A DNA stretch of 64,000 nt, taken from NCBI RefSeq assembly GCF_002148965.1, contig NZ_NGFN01000001.1:33029-97028 (forward strand), in the 5' to 3' direction. Below are positions 25,636 through 34,192 of this stretch, in pieces. Below the pieces are notes generated by a model that did no database searches, was not told the DNA's origin, and saw only the letters and a program-made list of their open reading frames with translations. Numbering within the stretch: position 1 is the first letter of the stretch; the number at the start of each line of letters is the position of its first letter. Position numbers and translations under genes: made by a program. The stretch comes from Streptomyces swartbergensis (GTDB lineage Bacteria > Actinomycetota > Actinomycetes > Streptomycetales > Streptomycetaceae).

Positions 25636-26667
25636 TTACGTCGACTCCCGTTTGACCAGTTCCGTCGGCAGGATCACCGCCGCCGGATCCTCGCCCCCGA
25701 TCTGCGCGAGCAGCACCCGTACCATCTCGGCGCTGATGCGGTCGTAGGGCTGCCGGATGGTGGTGAGCTGGGGCCGGGCGGCGAGCGCGGCGGAGGAGTC
25801 GTCGAAGCCGCCGACCGCGACGTCCTGCGGCACGCGCCGCCCCGCCCGCTCCAGCGCCGTCAGGACGCCCTGAGCCATCAGGTCGGAAGCGACGAACACC
25901 GCGTCCATGTCGGGCGCCCGGGCGAGCAGCCGCTCGGCGCCCGCCTCGCCGCTGGCCCGGCTGTAGTCGCCGGAGACGATGAGCCTCTCGTCGATCGCGA
26001 GGCCGGCCTCGGTGAGGATCTCCTTGTAGCCGGCGAGGCGGTCGACACCGCCGGGGGAGTCCAGCGGACCGGTCACGATCCCGATGCGGCGGCGGCCCAG
26101 CGACAGCAGGTGGCGCACCATGTCGCGGGCGCCGTCCCGGTCGTCCGCAGCCACGTAACTCACCTTGGAGCCGCGCCCCATGGGCTTGCCGCACTGGACG
26201 AGGGGTACCCCCGCCTCGCGCAGTTCCTCGGCGACGGGATCCGCGGAGTGGCTGGAGACCAGCAGCACCCCGTCGACGTGCCCGGCGGTGATGTACCGCG
26301 CGATGCGCCGCCGTTCGTCCTCGGTGCCCGCCAGCATCAGCAGCAGCGGGATGTCGTGCGCGGCGAGCGCCTGGGTGCAGCCGCGCAGCAGGACGTTGAA
26401 GTTGGGGTCCTCGAAGAACCGCTCCTGCGGCTCGGTGAGCAGGAAGCCGATCGAGTCTGACCGCCCGGTGATCAGGGAGCGGGCGTGCCGGTTGACGACG
26501 TAACCCGTCCTGCGGATGGCCGCGTTCACCGCCTCCTGGGCGGCGGGGCTGACGTAGTGGCCGCCGTTGAGCACACGCGAGACGGTGCCGCGCGAGACCC
26601 CCGCCTCGCGCGCCACGTCGTGGATCGTGGGCGGCCTGCGCCTGCCCCCCGCAGCGTTCATGGTCAT
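25636..26667 (-). CDS. LacI-family regulator of the galactan locus
   Basis: This 343-residue LacI repressor has its helix-turn-helix at residues about 15-35 (TIHDVAREAGVSRGTVSRVLN), the hinge segment RHARSLITGR and a sugar-sensing domain. The upstream open frame is a shadow of the permease gene; the start is ATG 26667, overlapping the permease stop by ATGA. It is the last gene of the minus-strand ABC operon. An inverted repeat at the operon promoter is its likely site. By gene context it should sense galactobiose or another galactan fragment. Confidence 0.88.
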   Translation of the reverse strand: MTMNAAGGRRRPPTIHDVAREAGVSRGTVSRVLNGGHYVSPAAQEAVNAAIRRTGYVVNRHARSLITGRSDSIGFLLTEPQERFFEDPNFNVLLRGCTQALAAHDIPLLLMLAGTEDERRRIARYITAGHVDGVLLVSSHSADPVAEELREAGVPLVQCGKPMGRGSKVSYVAADDRDGARDMVRHLLSLGRRRIGIVTGPLDSPGGVDRLAGYKEILTEAGLAIDERLIVSGDYSRASGEAGAERLLARAPDMDAVFVASDLMAQGVLTALERAGRRVPQDVAVGGFDDSSAALAARPQLTTIRQPYDRISAEMVRVLLAQIGGEDPAAVILPTELVKREST

Positions 26668-27566
26668 GACTTTACGGCTCCGGAGAGCAGATCCAGACTC
26701 CAGAACCGCTGGATGACCAGGAACAGCGCGACCAGCGGGAGCACCGCGAGGAACGCGCCCGTGATCACCAGCGTGTACAGCGCCGGAGTGTTGGCGCCCT
26801 GCTCCAGCAACGTGAACAGGCCGAGGGTGATCGGGAACTTCTCGTCGTCGCTGAGCATGATGTACGGCAGCAGGAAGTTGTTCCAGATCGCCACGAACTG
26901 GAACAGGAACACCGTCACCATGCCGGGGATCATCATCGGCAGCGCGATCCGCGTGAAGATCCGCCACTCGCTCGCCCCGTCCATCCGGCCGGCCTCGACC
27001 ACGTCGGCGGGCACCGCGGCGGCGGCGTAGATCCGCGCGAGGTAGACGCCGTACGGCGACAGGATCTGCGGCAGCAGCACGGACAGGTAGGAGTCCGTGA
27101 GGTCGGCCTTCGCCAGCAGCAGGTACTGCGGGATGGCGAGGATCACCGGCGGCATCAGCACGCCCGCCAGCAGCACGTTGAAGATCGTCTCGCGGCCCCG
27201 GAAGCGGTAGATCGCCAGCGCGTAGCCGCTGATCGCGGACACGCACGTCGACAACAGGGCGCCCAGACCGGCGTACAGGGCGGAGTTGCCCATCCACGAC
27301 CAGTAGACGCCGTCGCGGTAGGCGCTCAGGTCCCGGAAGTTGTCGGCGAAGCCCGTGCCGGGCAGGAACGTGAACGTGGAGAACAGCTCACGGCCGGACT
27401 TGGTGGCGGCGATGACCACCCAGGCCACCGGCAGCAGGCAGTAGATCGCGCCCAGGAGCAGCGTGGCCGTCGGGATCAGGGCGATCCGGCGGCGCAGCGG
27501 CGGGCGGCCCTGGGCGGTACCGGGCGCGGTGCCCGCCACGGGCTGGGAAACGGTAAGGGAACTCAT
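26664..27566 (-). CDS. carbohydrate ABC transporter permease, MalG type
   Basis: This 300-residue permease has six hydrophobic segments and the EAA loop EAGRMDGASEWRIFTRIALPMMIPG that docks on the ATPase. It is the MalG/GanQ-like partner of the preceding permease, overlapping it by four bases at the start and overlapping the LacI gene by four at the end. No ATPase gene is present, so the system probably uses a shared MsiK-type ATPase as other Streptomyces sugar importers do. Confidence 0.9.
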   Translation of the reverse strand: MSSLTVSQPVAGTAPGTAQGRPPLRRRIALIPTATLLLGAIYCLLPVAWVVIAATKSGRELFSTFTFLPGTGFADNFRDLSAYRDGVYWSWMGNSALYAGLGALLSTCVSAISGYALAIYRFRGRETIFNVLLAGVLMPPVILAIPQYLLLAKADLTDSYLSVLLPQILSPYGVYLARIYAAAAVPADVVEAGRMDGASEWRIFTRIALPMMIPGMVTVFLFQFVAIWNNFLLPYIMLSDDEKFPITLGLFTLLEQGANTPALYTLVITGAFLAVLPLVALFLVIQRFWSLDLLSGAVKS

Positions 27567-28489
27567 CGAGCTGCCTCCTGCTTCTGACGACGGTTCGCGG
27601 CTCGCAGGAAGCCGAAGGACAGCAGGAGGGTGGCGAACGCGATGATCACGGCCTGCGCCGCGGCGCCGTAGATGTCACCCTCGCCGAACGCGTCCCGGTA
27701 CACCTTCATCAGCGGACTCCACGTCGTGGACACGGAGTTGGTGAGCGGCTTGAGGGTGGTCGGCTCGTTGAACACCTGGATCGTCGCGATGATCGAGAAG
27801 AAGAAGGTCAGCACCAGCGAGGGCGCCACCATCGGGATCTTGATCCGCAGCGCGATCTGCAGCGGGGTGGCGCCGTCCAGCTTCGCCGCCTCGTGCACCT
27901 CCGCCGGGATCGCCTGGAGCGAGGTGTAGATGACGATCATGTTGAAGCCGGTGCCGCCCCAGACCGCGATGTTCGACAGGGCCAGATACAGCGGCCCGCC
28001 GTCCAGCAGGTCCGGCTGCGGCAGCCCCAGCTTGTCGAGCACGAAGTAGAAGGGGCTGACGTCCGGCAGGTACAGGAAGCCCCACAGCAGCGCCGCCACC
28101 ACACCGGGGATGGCGTACGGCAGGAAGATCGCGAGCCGGGTGAAGGGGGCCAGCCGCACCTTCTCGGAGTCCAGCATCAGCGCGAACAGCAGGGCGAGGC
28201 CGAGCATGACCGGGACGACGATGCAGCCGTAGCCCAGCACGCGCAGCGCCCCGTTCACCAGCTCGCTGTCGGTGAGAGCGTCGGTGTAGTTCTCCAGGCC
28301 GGCCCAGACCTCCTTGCGGGCGCCGGAGCCGAGGCCGAGGCCGGAGACCTTCACCTTGCGGAAGCTGAGCCAGAGCGCGTAGCCGATGGGCAGTGCGAAG
28401 AACAGTGCGAACAGGATCGTCGCGGGGAGGAGGAAGCCGTACGGGGCCCCCTTGACCCCGTACGACTGCCGGCGTGCCGTGCTTTTCAC
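27563..28489 (-). CDS. carbohydrate ABC transporter permease, MalF type
   Basis: This is a 308-residue permease of the MalF/GanP type. It opens with KSTARRQSYGVKGAPYGFLLPATILFA carried by about six membrane helices; the EAA loop is HEAAKLDGATPLQIALRIKIP. GTG 28489 is the start, overlapping the binding protein stop by GTGA; the open frame beyond it is an antisense artefact. It should form the channel together with the MalG-type permease. Confidence 0.9.
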   Translation of the reverse strand: MKSTARRQSYGVKGAPYGFLLPATILFALFFALPIGYALWLSFRKVKVSGLGLGSGARKEVWAGLENYTDALTDSELVNGALRVLGYGCIVVPVMLGLALLFALMLDSEKVRLAPFTRLAIFLPYAIPGVVAALLWGFLYLPDVSPFYFVLDKLGLPQPDLLDGGPLYLALSNIAVWGGTGFNMIVIYTSLQAIPAEVHEAAKLDGATPLQIALRIKIPMVAPSLVLTFFFSIIATIQVFNEPTTLKPLTNSVSTTWSPLMKVYRDAFGEGDIYGAAAQAVIIAFATLLLSFGFLRAANRRQKQEAAR

Positions 28490-29805
28490 TCCGCGACCTC
28501 GAAGCCCTGCTTCTTCATGTCGGCCACGGTGTCGTCCTGCATCTTGTCGAGCGCGGCGCCGAAGTCCGACTTGTTCTTCGCGGCAGCGCCGAAGGCGTCC
28601 TTGAACGTGGTGTAGGCGACGTTCACGTTGGGGCCCCAGGCGGACGGCGCGGTGGTCTCCGCGATGTCGGCGGCCTTGGAGTAGAAGTCGGCCTGGTGGG
28701 AGAAGTAGGCCGGCGGCTTGAGGAAGGCGCCGCTGGTCTGGGCGTTCTTGGCGGCCGGGTAGATGCCGCTCTCCTTGGCCAGCGCGTTGAGGGCGTCGCT
28801 GTCGGTGTTCAGCCAGGCGGCGAACTTGGCGGCGGCCTCCTGGTGCTCGGAGTCCGTGGTGACGGCGGTGGAGGAGCCGCCCCAGCTGCCGGTGCGGTTC
28901 TCGCTCGCGGACCACTGGGGGAGCGGGGCCATGGCCCACTTGCCCTTGGTGTCGGGGGCCGCCGTGGTCAGCGTGCCCGGGGCCCACACGGCGCTGACCC
29001 AGGCGATCTGCTTTCCGGTGTTGAGCGCCTTGTTCCAGGCCGGGGTGTACATCGGCTGGTTGTCGATGGCGCCTTCCTTGACCAGGCCGCCCCAGAACTT
29101 GGCGACCTTCTGCGTCGCCGCGTCGTTGATGGCGACCTTCCACTGGTCGCCGGAGGTCGTCCACCACTTGGCGCCCGCCTGCTGGGCGAGGCCCGCGAAG
29201 AGGCCGGAGTCGTTGGCGGAGAAGGTCGTGAGGTCCTTGTCGGGGGCGGCCTTCTTCAGCTCGCGCGCGGTCTTCGCGAACTCGTCCCAGGTCGTCGGCA
29301 CCGTCAGGCCGTACTCCTTGAACAGGTCCTCGCGGTAGTAGAACATCATCGGCCCGATGTCCTGGGGGACCGCGTAGACCGCGTCCGTGCCGAGCGTCGT
29401 CTGCTGCCAGACGCCGTCGGCGAACCTGTCCTTCGCCTCGCCCACGTTCTTCGAGATGTCCGCCAGGGCGTCGTTGCTGACGAGCGTGGGCAGCGCCTGG
29501 TACTCCGCCTGCACCAGGTCGGGCGCCTTGCCCGCCTTGTGCGCGGTGAGGATCTTGGTGACGAGGGTGTCGCCGGACGCCTGCTTCTTCACCGTGACGG
29601 TGATCTGGTCCTTCTTGCCCGGCCCCTTGTTCCACAGGTCCACGACCTTGTCCATGCCGGGCGTCCAGGTCCAGTACGTCAGCGAGACCGGCCCCGACTC
29701 GGTCTCGCTGTCCCCGGAATCCGAGCCGCAGGCGGCGAGGGCGGTGGCGCCGAGCGCTATGGCGACGGCGGATGTCACGAGGCGGCGGCGCTTCGTGTAC
29801 GGCAT
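28486..29805 (-). CDS. sugar-binding lipoprotein of the galactan importer
   Basis: This is a 439-residue extracellular solute-binding protein (family 1). The signal ends in the lipobox LAAC, with a Ser/Asp/Glu-rich linker after the Cys, so it is anchored to the membrane. It has the family pattern (VSLTYWTWTPGMDKVVDLWN near the start and WAPGTLTT in the middle). It is first in the operon, behind a near-consensus promoter and operator. It is the GanS equivalent and should bind beta-1,4-galacto-oligosaccharides. Confidence 0.9.
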   Translation of the reverse strand: MPYTKRRRLVTSAVAIALGATALAACGSDSGDSETESGPVSLTYWTWTPGMDKVVDLWNKGPGKKDQITVTVKKQASGDTLVTKILTAHKAGKAPDLVQAEYQALPTLVSNDALADISKNVGEAKDRFADGVWQQTTLGTDAVYAVPQDIGPMMFYYREDLFKEYGLTVPTTWDEFAKTARELKKAAPDKDLTTFSANDSGLFAGLAQQAGAKWWTTSGDQWKVAINDAATQKVAKFWGGLVKEGAIDNQPMYTPAWNKALNTGKQIAWVSAVWAPGTLTTAAPDTKGKWAMAPLPQWSASENRTGSWGGSSTAVTTDSEHQEAAAKFAAWLNTDSDALNALAKESGIYPAAKNAQTSGAFLKPPAYFSHQADFYSKAADIAETTAPSAWGPNVNVAYTTFKDAFGAAAKNKSDFGAALDKMQDDTVADMKKQGFEVAE

Positions 29806-29858
29806 GGATCTCTCCCCTGACCTGGGGTCCTCGCCTGCTGCGAGAACCTGCCATGCTT

Positions 29859-29874
29859 CTGTGAGCGTTCACAG
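29859..29874. promoter_or_regulatory. LacI-family operator at the galactan promoter
   Basis: CTGTGAGCGTTCACAG has perfect 6-bp arms CTGTGA and TCACAG around GCGT. It overlaps the last two bases of the -10 of the ABC operon, so bound repressor would cover the start point. It is also upstream of the divergent GH42 promoter. Confidence 0.72.
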
Positions 29875-29901
29875 TAGAGAAACATCCCGGACACTTGTCA
29901 A
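29873..29901 (-). promoter_or_regulatory. promoter of the ABC operon
   Basis: On the minus strand, a perfect TTGACA (complement of 29896-29901) is followed after 17 bases by TCTACT (complement of 29873-29878). It is one of the strongest vegetative-type promoters in the window. It drives the binding protein starting at 29805. Confidence 0.7.
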
Positions 29902-29924
29902 TGGTTGTTGCTGTGCGGTTATGT
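29895..29924 (+). promoter_or_regulatory. candidate promoter of the GH42-GH53 genes
   Basis: TTGTCA (29895-29900) and TTATGT (29919-29924) are 18 bases apart on the plus strand. The -35 overlaps that of the divergent ABC operon, so the two polymerases may compete. The leader to the GH42 start would be about 60 bases. Confidence 0.5.
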
Positions 29925-29990
29925 TGGGCTCCGCACTGCGCCGCTGTGTGTGCACGTTCCCATTTTGATCGACCGACCGGGAGACCATCC

Positions 29991-32012
29991 ATGCCGGAGA
30001 CCACCCCCAGGGGCCTCACCAGGCTCGCCTTCGGTGGGGACTACAACCCCGAGCAGTGGCCGGAGAGCGTCTGGCAGGAGGACGTCCGGCTGATGCGGGA
30101 GGCCGGCGTCACCATGGTGAGCGTCGGGATCTTCTCCTGGGCGCTGCTGGAGCCCTCACCCGGCCGTCACGACTTCGGCTGGCTCGACCGGCTCCTGGAC
30201 CTGCTGCACGACAACGGTGTCCGCGTCGACCTCGGCACCCCCACCGTCGTCCCGCCCGCCTGGTTCTACCGGGCCCACCCCGAGGCGCTGCCCGTGACCG
30301 CCGAGGGCGTGCGCTACGAGTTCGGCTCCCGTGCCGCGATCTGCCACAGCAACGCGGACTACCGTGCGGCCGCCGCGGCCATCACCACGAAGCTCGCCGA
30401 GCGCTACGGCGACCACCCGGCCCTGGCGATGTGGCACGTGCACAACGAGTACGGCGTCCCCGTCTCGGCCTGCTACTGCGACTCCTGCGCCGCACACTTC
30501 CGCCGCTGGCTGGCGACGACGTACGGCACGGTCGACGCGGTCAACGAGGCCTGGGGCACGGCCTTCTGGGGCCAGCGCTACGCGGACCTCGACCAGATCA
30601 ACCCGCCCCGGCTCACCCCCGCGGCCGTCAACCCGGGCCAGGCGCTGGACTACAAGCGGTTCGCCGACGCCACCATGCGCGAGAACTTCGTGACGGAGCG
30701 GGACATCCTGCACCGCCTCTCGCCGGGCGTCCCGGTCACCACCAACTTCATGACCGCGCTGAGCCAGTGCGACTCCGTCGACTACTGGGCCTGGGGCCGC
30801 GAGGTCGACATCGTCACCAACGACCACTACCTGATCACCGACGGCCGCCGCACCCACGTCAACCTGGCGATGGCCGCCGACCTCACCCGCTCCGTCGCGG
30901 GCGGCGCCCCCTGGCTGCTGCTGGAACACTCCACCTCGGGCGTCAACTGGCAGCCCCGCAACCCGGCCAAGGCCCCCGGCCAGATGGCCCGCAACTCCCT
31001 CACGCACGTGGCGCGCGGCTCCGACGGCGCCATGTTCTTCCAGTGGCGCCAGTCCCGGCGCGGCGCCGAGAAGTTCCACTCGGCGATGGTCCCGCACGGC
31101 GGCACCGACACCCGCGTGTGGCGCGAAGTCGTCGAACTCGGCGCCGCCGTTGACGCGTTGAGCGAGATCCGCGGCACCCGCACCGAGGCCGACGTGGCCG
31201 TGCTGTGGGACTGGCACTCCTGGTGGGCGCAGAACCTCGACTGGCGCCCCAGCGTCGACCACGACGCCCGCGAACGCGCCGACGCCTTCTACGAAACCCT
31301 CTACGACCGCCATCTCACCGTCGACTTCGCCCATCCGGAAGCCGACTTGTCGAGGTATCCCCTTGTCGTCGTACCGGCCCTGTACCTGATGACGGAGGCA
31401 GCCGGGCGCAACCTGAAGGCCTACGTCGAGAACGGCGGCACGCTGGTCGTCTCGTACTTCTCCGGCATCGTCGACGAGCACGACGCCGTCCACGAGGGCG
31501 CCTACCCGGGCCCGCTGCGGGACGTCCTCGGCCTCACCGTCGAGGAGCTCTCACCGCTGCTGCCCGGTGAACGGGTGAGCGTCACCGGCCCCGACGGATC
31601 CGAGCTGGGCGCCGACGTGTGGACGGAGTTCGTGGTGCCGCGCGGCGCCGAGACCGTCCTGACGTACGCCGACGGGCTGACCGCCGGGCGGCCCGCCGTC
31701 ACCCGGAACCGCCTGGGCGAGGGCACCGCCTGGTACGTCTCCACCCGGCTCGGCGCCGACGGCCTCGACGCGCTGCTCGGCTGGGCGGCCGAGGACGCGC
31801 GGCTCGCCCCGCGCGCCGACCTGCCCCGGGACGTCGAAGTGGTGCGCCGCACCGGCGAGTCGGGCACGTACCTGTTCGCCGTCAACCACACCGGCTCGGA
31901 CGCCAAGGTGCCGCTGGAAGCCGACGGCACCGAACTGCTGACCGGTGAACGCGCCGCGGGCCGGCTGGCGGTCCCGGCCGGAGCCGTCCGGGTCGTCCGG
32001 CTCGACGGCTGA
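29991..32012 (+). CDS. ganA-like: GH42 beta-galactosidase
   Basis: This 673-residue enzyme is a GH42 beta-galactosidase. It opens with FGGDYNPEQWPESVWQED, has the acid/base Glu153 in WHVHNEYG and the nucleophile Glu312 in LLLEHSTSG. A Cys cluster (CYCDSC) after the NEYG motif is the zinc-site region of the family. A beta-galactosidase trimerisation domain and a small C-terminal beta domain follow. ATG 29991 has GGGAGA seven bases upstream; the frame opens 96 bases earlier but without support. With no signal peptide it acts inside on imported galacto-oligosaccharides. Confidence 0.93.
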   Translation: MPETTPRGLTRLAFGGDYNPEQWPESVWQEDVRLMREAGVTMVSVGIFSWALLEPSPGRHDFGWLDRLLDLLHDNGVRVDLGTPTVVPPAWFYRAHPEALPVTAEGVRYEFGSRAAICHSNADYRAAAAAITTKLAERYGDHPALAMWHVHNEYGVPVSACYCDSCAAHFRRWLATTYGTVDAVNEAWGTAFWGQRYADLDQINPPRLTPAAVNPGQALDYKRFADATMRENFVTERDILHRLSPGVPVTTNFMTALSQCDSVDYWAWGREVDIVTNDHYLITDGRRTHVNLAMAADLTRSVAGGAPWLLLEHSTSGVNWQPRNPAKAPGQMARNSLTHVARGSDGAMFFQWRQSRRGAEKFHSAMVPHGGTDTRVWREVVELGAAVDALSEIRGTRTEADVAVLWDWHSWWAQNLDWRPSVDHDARERADAFYETLYDRHLTVDFAHPEADLSRYPLVVVPALYLMTEAAGRNLKAYVENGGTLVVSYFSGIVDEHDAVHEGAYPGPLRDVLGLTVEELSPLLPGERVSVTGPDGSELGADVWTEFVVPRGAETVLTYADGLTAGRPAVTRNRLGEGTAWYVSTRLGADGLDALLGWAAEDARLAPRADLPRDVEVVRRTGESGTYLFAVNHTGSDAKVPLEADGTELLTGERAAGRLAVPAGAVRVVRLDG

Positions 32013-32019
32013 AACGACT

Positions 32020-32087
32020 CCCTCCGCCCGTGCGAGCCGCACGAGCCGCGGGCGGAGGGGCCCCTCACCCGCCTCCTGGTGAGGGGC
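32020..32087 (+). terminator. two tandem perfect hairpins between GH42 and GH53
   Basis: CCCTCCGCCCG (32020-32030) pairs with CGGGCGGAGGG (32049-32059). Directly next to it GCCCCTCACC (32060-32069) pairs with GGTGAGGGGC (32078-32087). Both stems are perfect. They follow the GH42 stop by eight bases and leave only 37 bases before the GH53 start, so they may be a leaky terminator, an RNA-processing site or a stability element. Confidence 0.6.
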
Positions 32088-32124
32088 ACCCCCAACCTCC
32101 ACGTCGAAGGGACGACGGACGACG

Positions 32125-33684
32125 ATGTTCCATCCCAGACGCACACTCAGAACCCTGCTGCTCCCACTCGCGGCGGGGCTCGCCCTCACGGCCCTGCCCG
32201 CCACGAGCGCACACGCCGCGAGCACCCTCACCAACGGCGGCTTCGAGGCCGACGGTGCGGGCGCGGCCGCCCCCAGCGGGTGGTCCGAGTACGGCTCGAC
32301 CGGCGCCTCGTTCGTGGAGGCCGGCGGCCACGGCGGCAGCTACCGCCTCAGCCACTGGGCCTCCGCCGCCTACAAGGTGGAGACGTACCAGTACCTGTCC
32401 GGTCTCACCAACGGCGCCTACAAGCTCACTGCCTGGGTGCGCTCCGGCGGCGGGCAGAAGTCCGCGTACATAGCGCTGAAGAACTGCGGGGGCGCCGAGC
32501 AGCGCACCGACCTGCCGGTCTCGGCCAGTGGGTGGATCCGGATCGTCGTGCCGGTCAATGTGACCAACAACCAATGCACGATCAGTGTCAACAGTGACGC
32601 GAACGCCGACAACTGGATCAATGTCGACGACCTGACCTTCACGTCGGGCACGTCCGGTACGTCGATCAAGGGTGCCGACATCTCGTCCCTGCCCAAGAGC
32701 GAGGCCAAGGGCGGCGTCTACCGGAACAGCTCCGGCACGTCCGGCGACGCCCTGGCGATCCTCAAGTCGTCCGGCATGAACTACGCACGCGTCAAGGTCT
32801 GGGTGAACCCGGCCGATGGCTACAACAACAAGGCGCACGTCCTGGCCCTGGCCAAGCGCGTCAAGGCGCAGGGCATGAAGCTGCTGGTCGACTTCCACTA
32901 TTCGGACTTCTGGGCCGACCCGGGCCGCCAGGACAAGCCCGCCGCCTGGGCCGGACACTCGTACAGTCAACTCAAGACGGACGTGTACAACCACACGTAC
33001 GACGTGTTGAACGCCTTGAAGGCGCAGGGCACCACCGCCGACATGGTCCAGGTCGGCAACGAGATCAACGGCGGCATGCTGTGGAACGAGGGATCGACGT
33101 CCAACTGGTCCCAGCTGGCCGGTCTGCTCAACTCCGGCTACGACGCGGTCAAGGCGGTCAACTCGTCCACCACCGTCGCCCTGCACCTCGCCAAGGGCGG
33201 TGACCTCGCCGGCACCCGCTGGTGGTTCGACAGCGCGCGTTCCAACGGCGTGAAGTTCGACGCGATCGGCCTGTCGTACTACGGCTACTGGCACGGCACG
33301 CTGGCCGACTTCCAGACGACCCTCGACGACGCGGCCTCCCGCTACGGCAAGCCGGTCTTCGTCGCCGAGACCGCCTACCCGTTCCGCCTCGACAGCGATG
33401 ACTCCCACGAGAACATCATCGACACCAGTGCCGAGCTGGTCTCCGGCTATCCGGCGAGCGTGGCCGGCCAGACCCGGTGGATGAACGACGTGGCGAGCAT
33501 CGTGGAGGCCGTCCCGAACGGCCGTGGCCTCGGCATCTTCTACTGGGAGGCGACCTGGACCGCGGTGAACGGCAACGGCTGGGACCCCACCGACCCGTCC
33601 TCCGGCAACGCCTGGGAGAACCAGGCGCTGTTCGGCTACGACGACCGGGCTCTCTCGTCGATGTCCTGGTTCCGCCACCGCTGA
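32125..33684 (+). CDS. ganB-like: secreted GH53 endo-beta-1,4-galactanase with N-terminal carbohydrate-binding-like domain
   Basis: This 519-residue protein has a clear signal peptide (LLLPLAAGLALTALPATSAHA, cleavage about residue 31). Residues about 33-175 form a beta-sandwich of the carbohydrate-binding type (NGGFEADG...WINVDDLTF). The catalytic GH53 domain follows: KGADISSLPKSE opening, acid/base Glu313 in VGNEING and nucleophile Glu415 in VAETAYPF. It cuts the beta-1,4-galactan side chains of type I arabinogalactan outside the cell, feeding the ABC importer and the GH42 enzyme. Confidence 0.93.
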   Translation: MFHPRRTLRTLLLPLAAGLALTALPATSAHAASTLTNGGFEADGAGAAAPSGWSEYGSTGASFVEAGGHGGSYRLSHWASAAYKVETYQYLSGLTNGAYKLTAWVRSGGGQKSAYIALKNCGGAEQRTDLPVSASGWIRIVVPVNVTNNQCTISVNSDANADNWINVDDLTFTSGTSGTSIKGADISSLPKSEAKGGVYRNSSGTSGDALAILKSSGMNYARVKVWVNPADGYNNKAHVLALAKRVKAQGMKLLVDFHYSDFWADPGRQDKPAAWAGHSYSQLKTDVYNHTYDVLNALKAQGTTADMVQVGNEINGGMLWNEGSTSNWSQLAGLLNSGYDAVKAVNSSTTVALHLAKGGDLAGTRWWFDSARSNGVKFDAIGLSYYGYWHGTLADFQTTLDDAASRYGKPVFVAETAYPFRLDSDDSHENIIDTSAELVSGYPASVAGQTRWMNDVASIVEAVPNGRGLGIFYWEATWTAVNGNGWDPTDPSSGNAWENQALFGYDDRALSSMSWFRHR

Positions 33685-33699
33685 CCGCACGAGGGGAGG

Positions 33700-33729
33700 G
33701 GGCCCGGCCGCACGCACGCGGCCGGGCCC
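33700..33729 (+). terminator. terminator after GH53
   Basis: GGGCCCGGCCGC (33700-33711) pairs perfectly with GCGGCCGGGCCC (33718-33729) around a six-base loop, 16 bases after the galactanase stop. Confidence 0.8.
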
Positions 33730-33869
33730 TCACCCGTTTCCGAACTCACTTGTGACATAAGGCAGTTCGGTATCGGTCAACGATGCCGAGTCCCGGACGC
33801 GGGGAGTTCAGCTGCGCAACAGTGGGAAGAGGCGGTAAGAGGACGAGAGCCGCGAGGCAGGGGTACGAC

Positions 33870-34127
33870 ATGCTGAGGACTCCCACGGACGAGACGCGCC
33901 TGCGCATCCTGGCCTGGCTGAAGGAACCCGGCCCCGCCGCGGCCGGCGTCACCGCGGACGCCGTCGCGGAGAGGTTCTCGATGCCCCACCCGGTCGCCGT
34001 CACCCACCTCCGGCTGCTCCAGGCCACCGGCATGCTGCGCACCAGCCGGTCCGAGGGCCGCGTGCACTACCACCGCGACGAGATGCGCATCGCCGAGGTC
34101 GCCCGAATGTTCGAGAAGGGCTGGTAG
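33870..34127 (+). CDS. small ArsR-like winged-helix protein
   Basis: This 85-residue protein is a minimal winged-helix DNA-binding domain resembling ArsR-family proteins (DETRLRILAWLKE, then recognition helix MPHPVAVTHLRLLQATGML and a wing with HYHRDE). It has no Cys and no ArsR metal-site pattern. The frame opens 87 bases earlier, but ATG 33870 gives the family start and has AGGGG upstream. It may regulate the SMP-30-like gene 65 bp downstream; no ligand is suggested. Confidence 0.68.
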   Translation: MLRTPTDETRLRILAWLKEPGPAAAGVTADAVAERFSMPHPVAVTHLRLLQATGMLRTSRSEGRVHYHRDEMRIAEVARMFEKGW

Positions 34128-34192
34128 GCCACCCAGTACACCCCAGTACGACCCGGTGCAGCGGGATCCCCTCGAGGTGAAGGACACGCGCG

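Noticed and set aside
33870..34127. The small ArsR-like protein as the metal sensor for the exporter at 13.4 kb
   Set aside because: It has no Cys/His metal-site pattern and lies 18 kb away beside unrelated genes.
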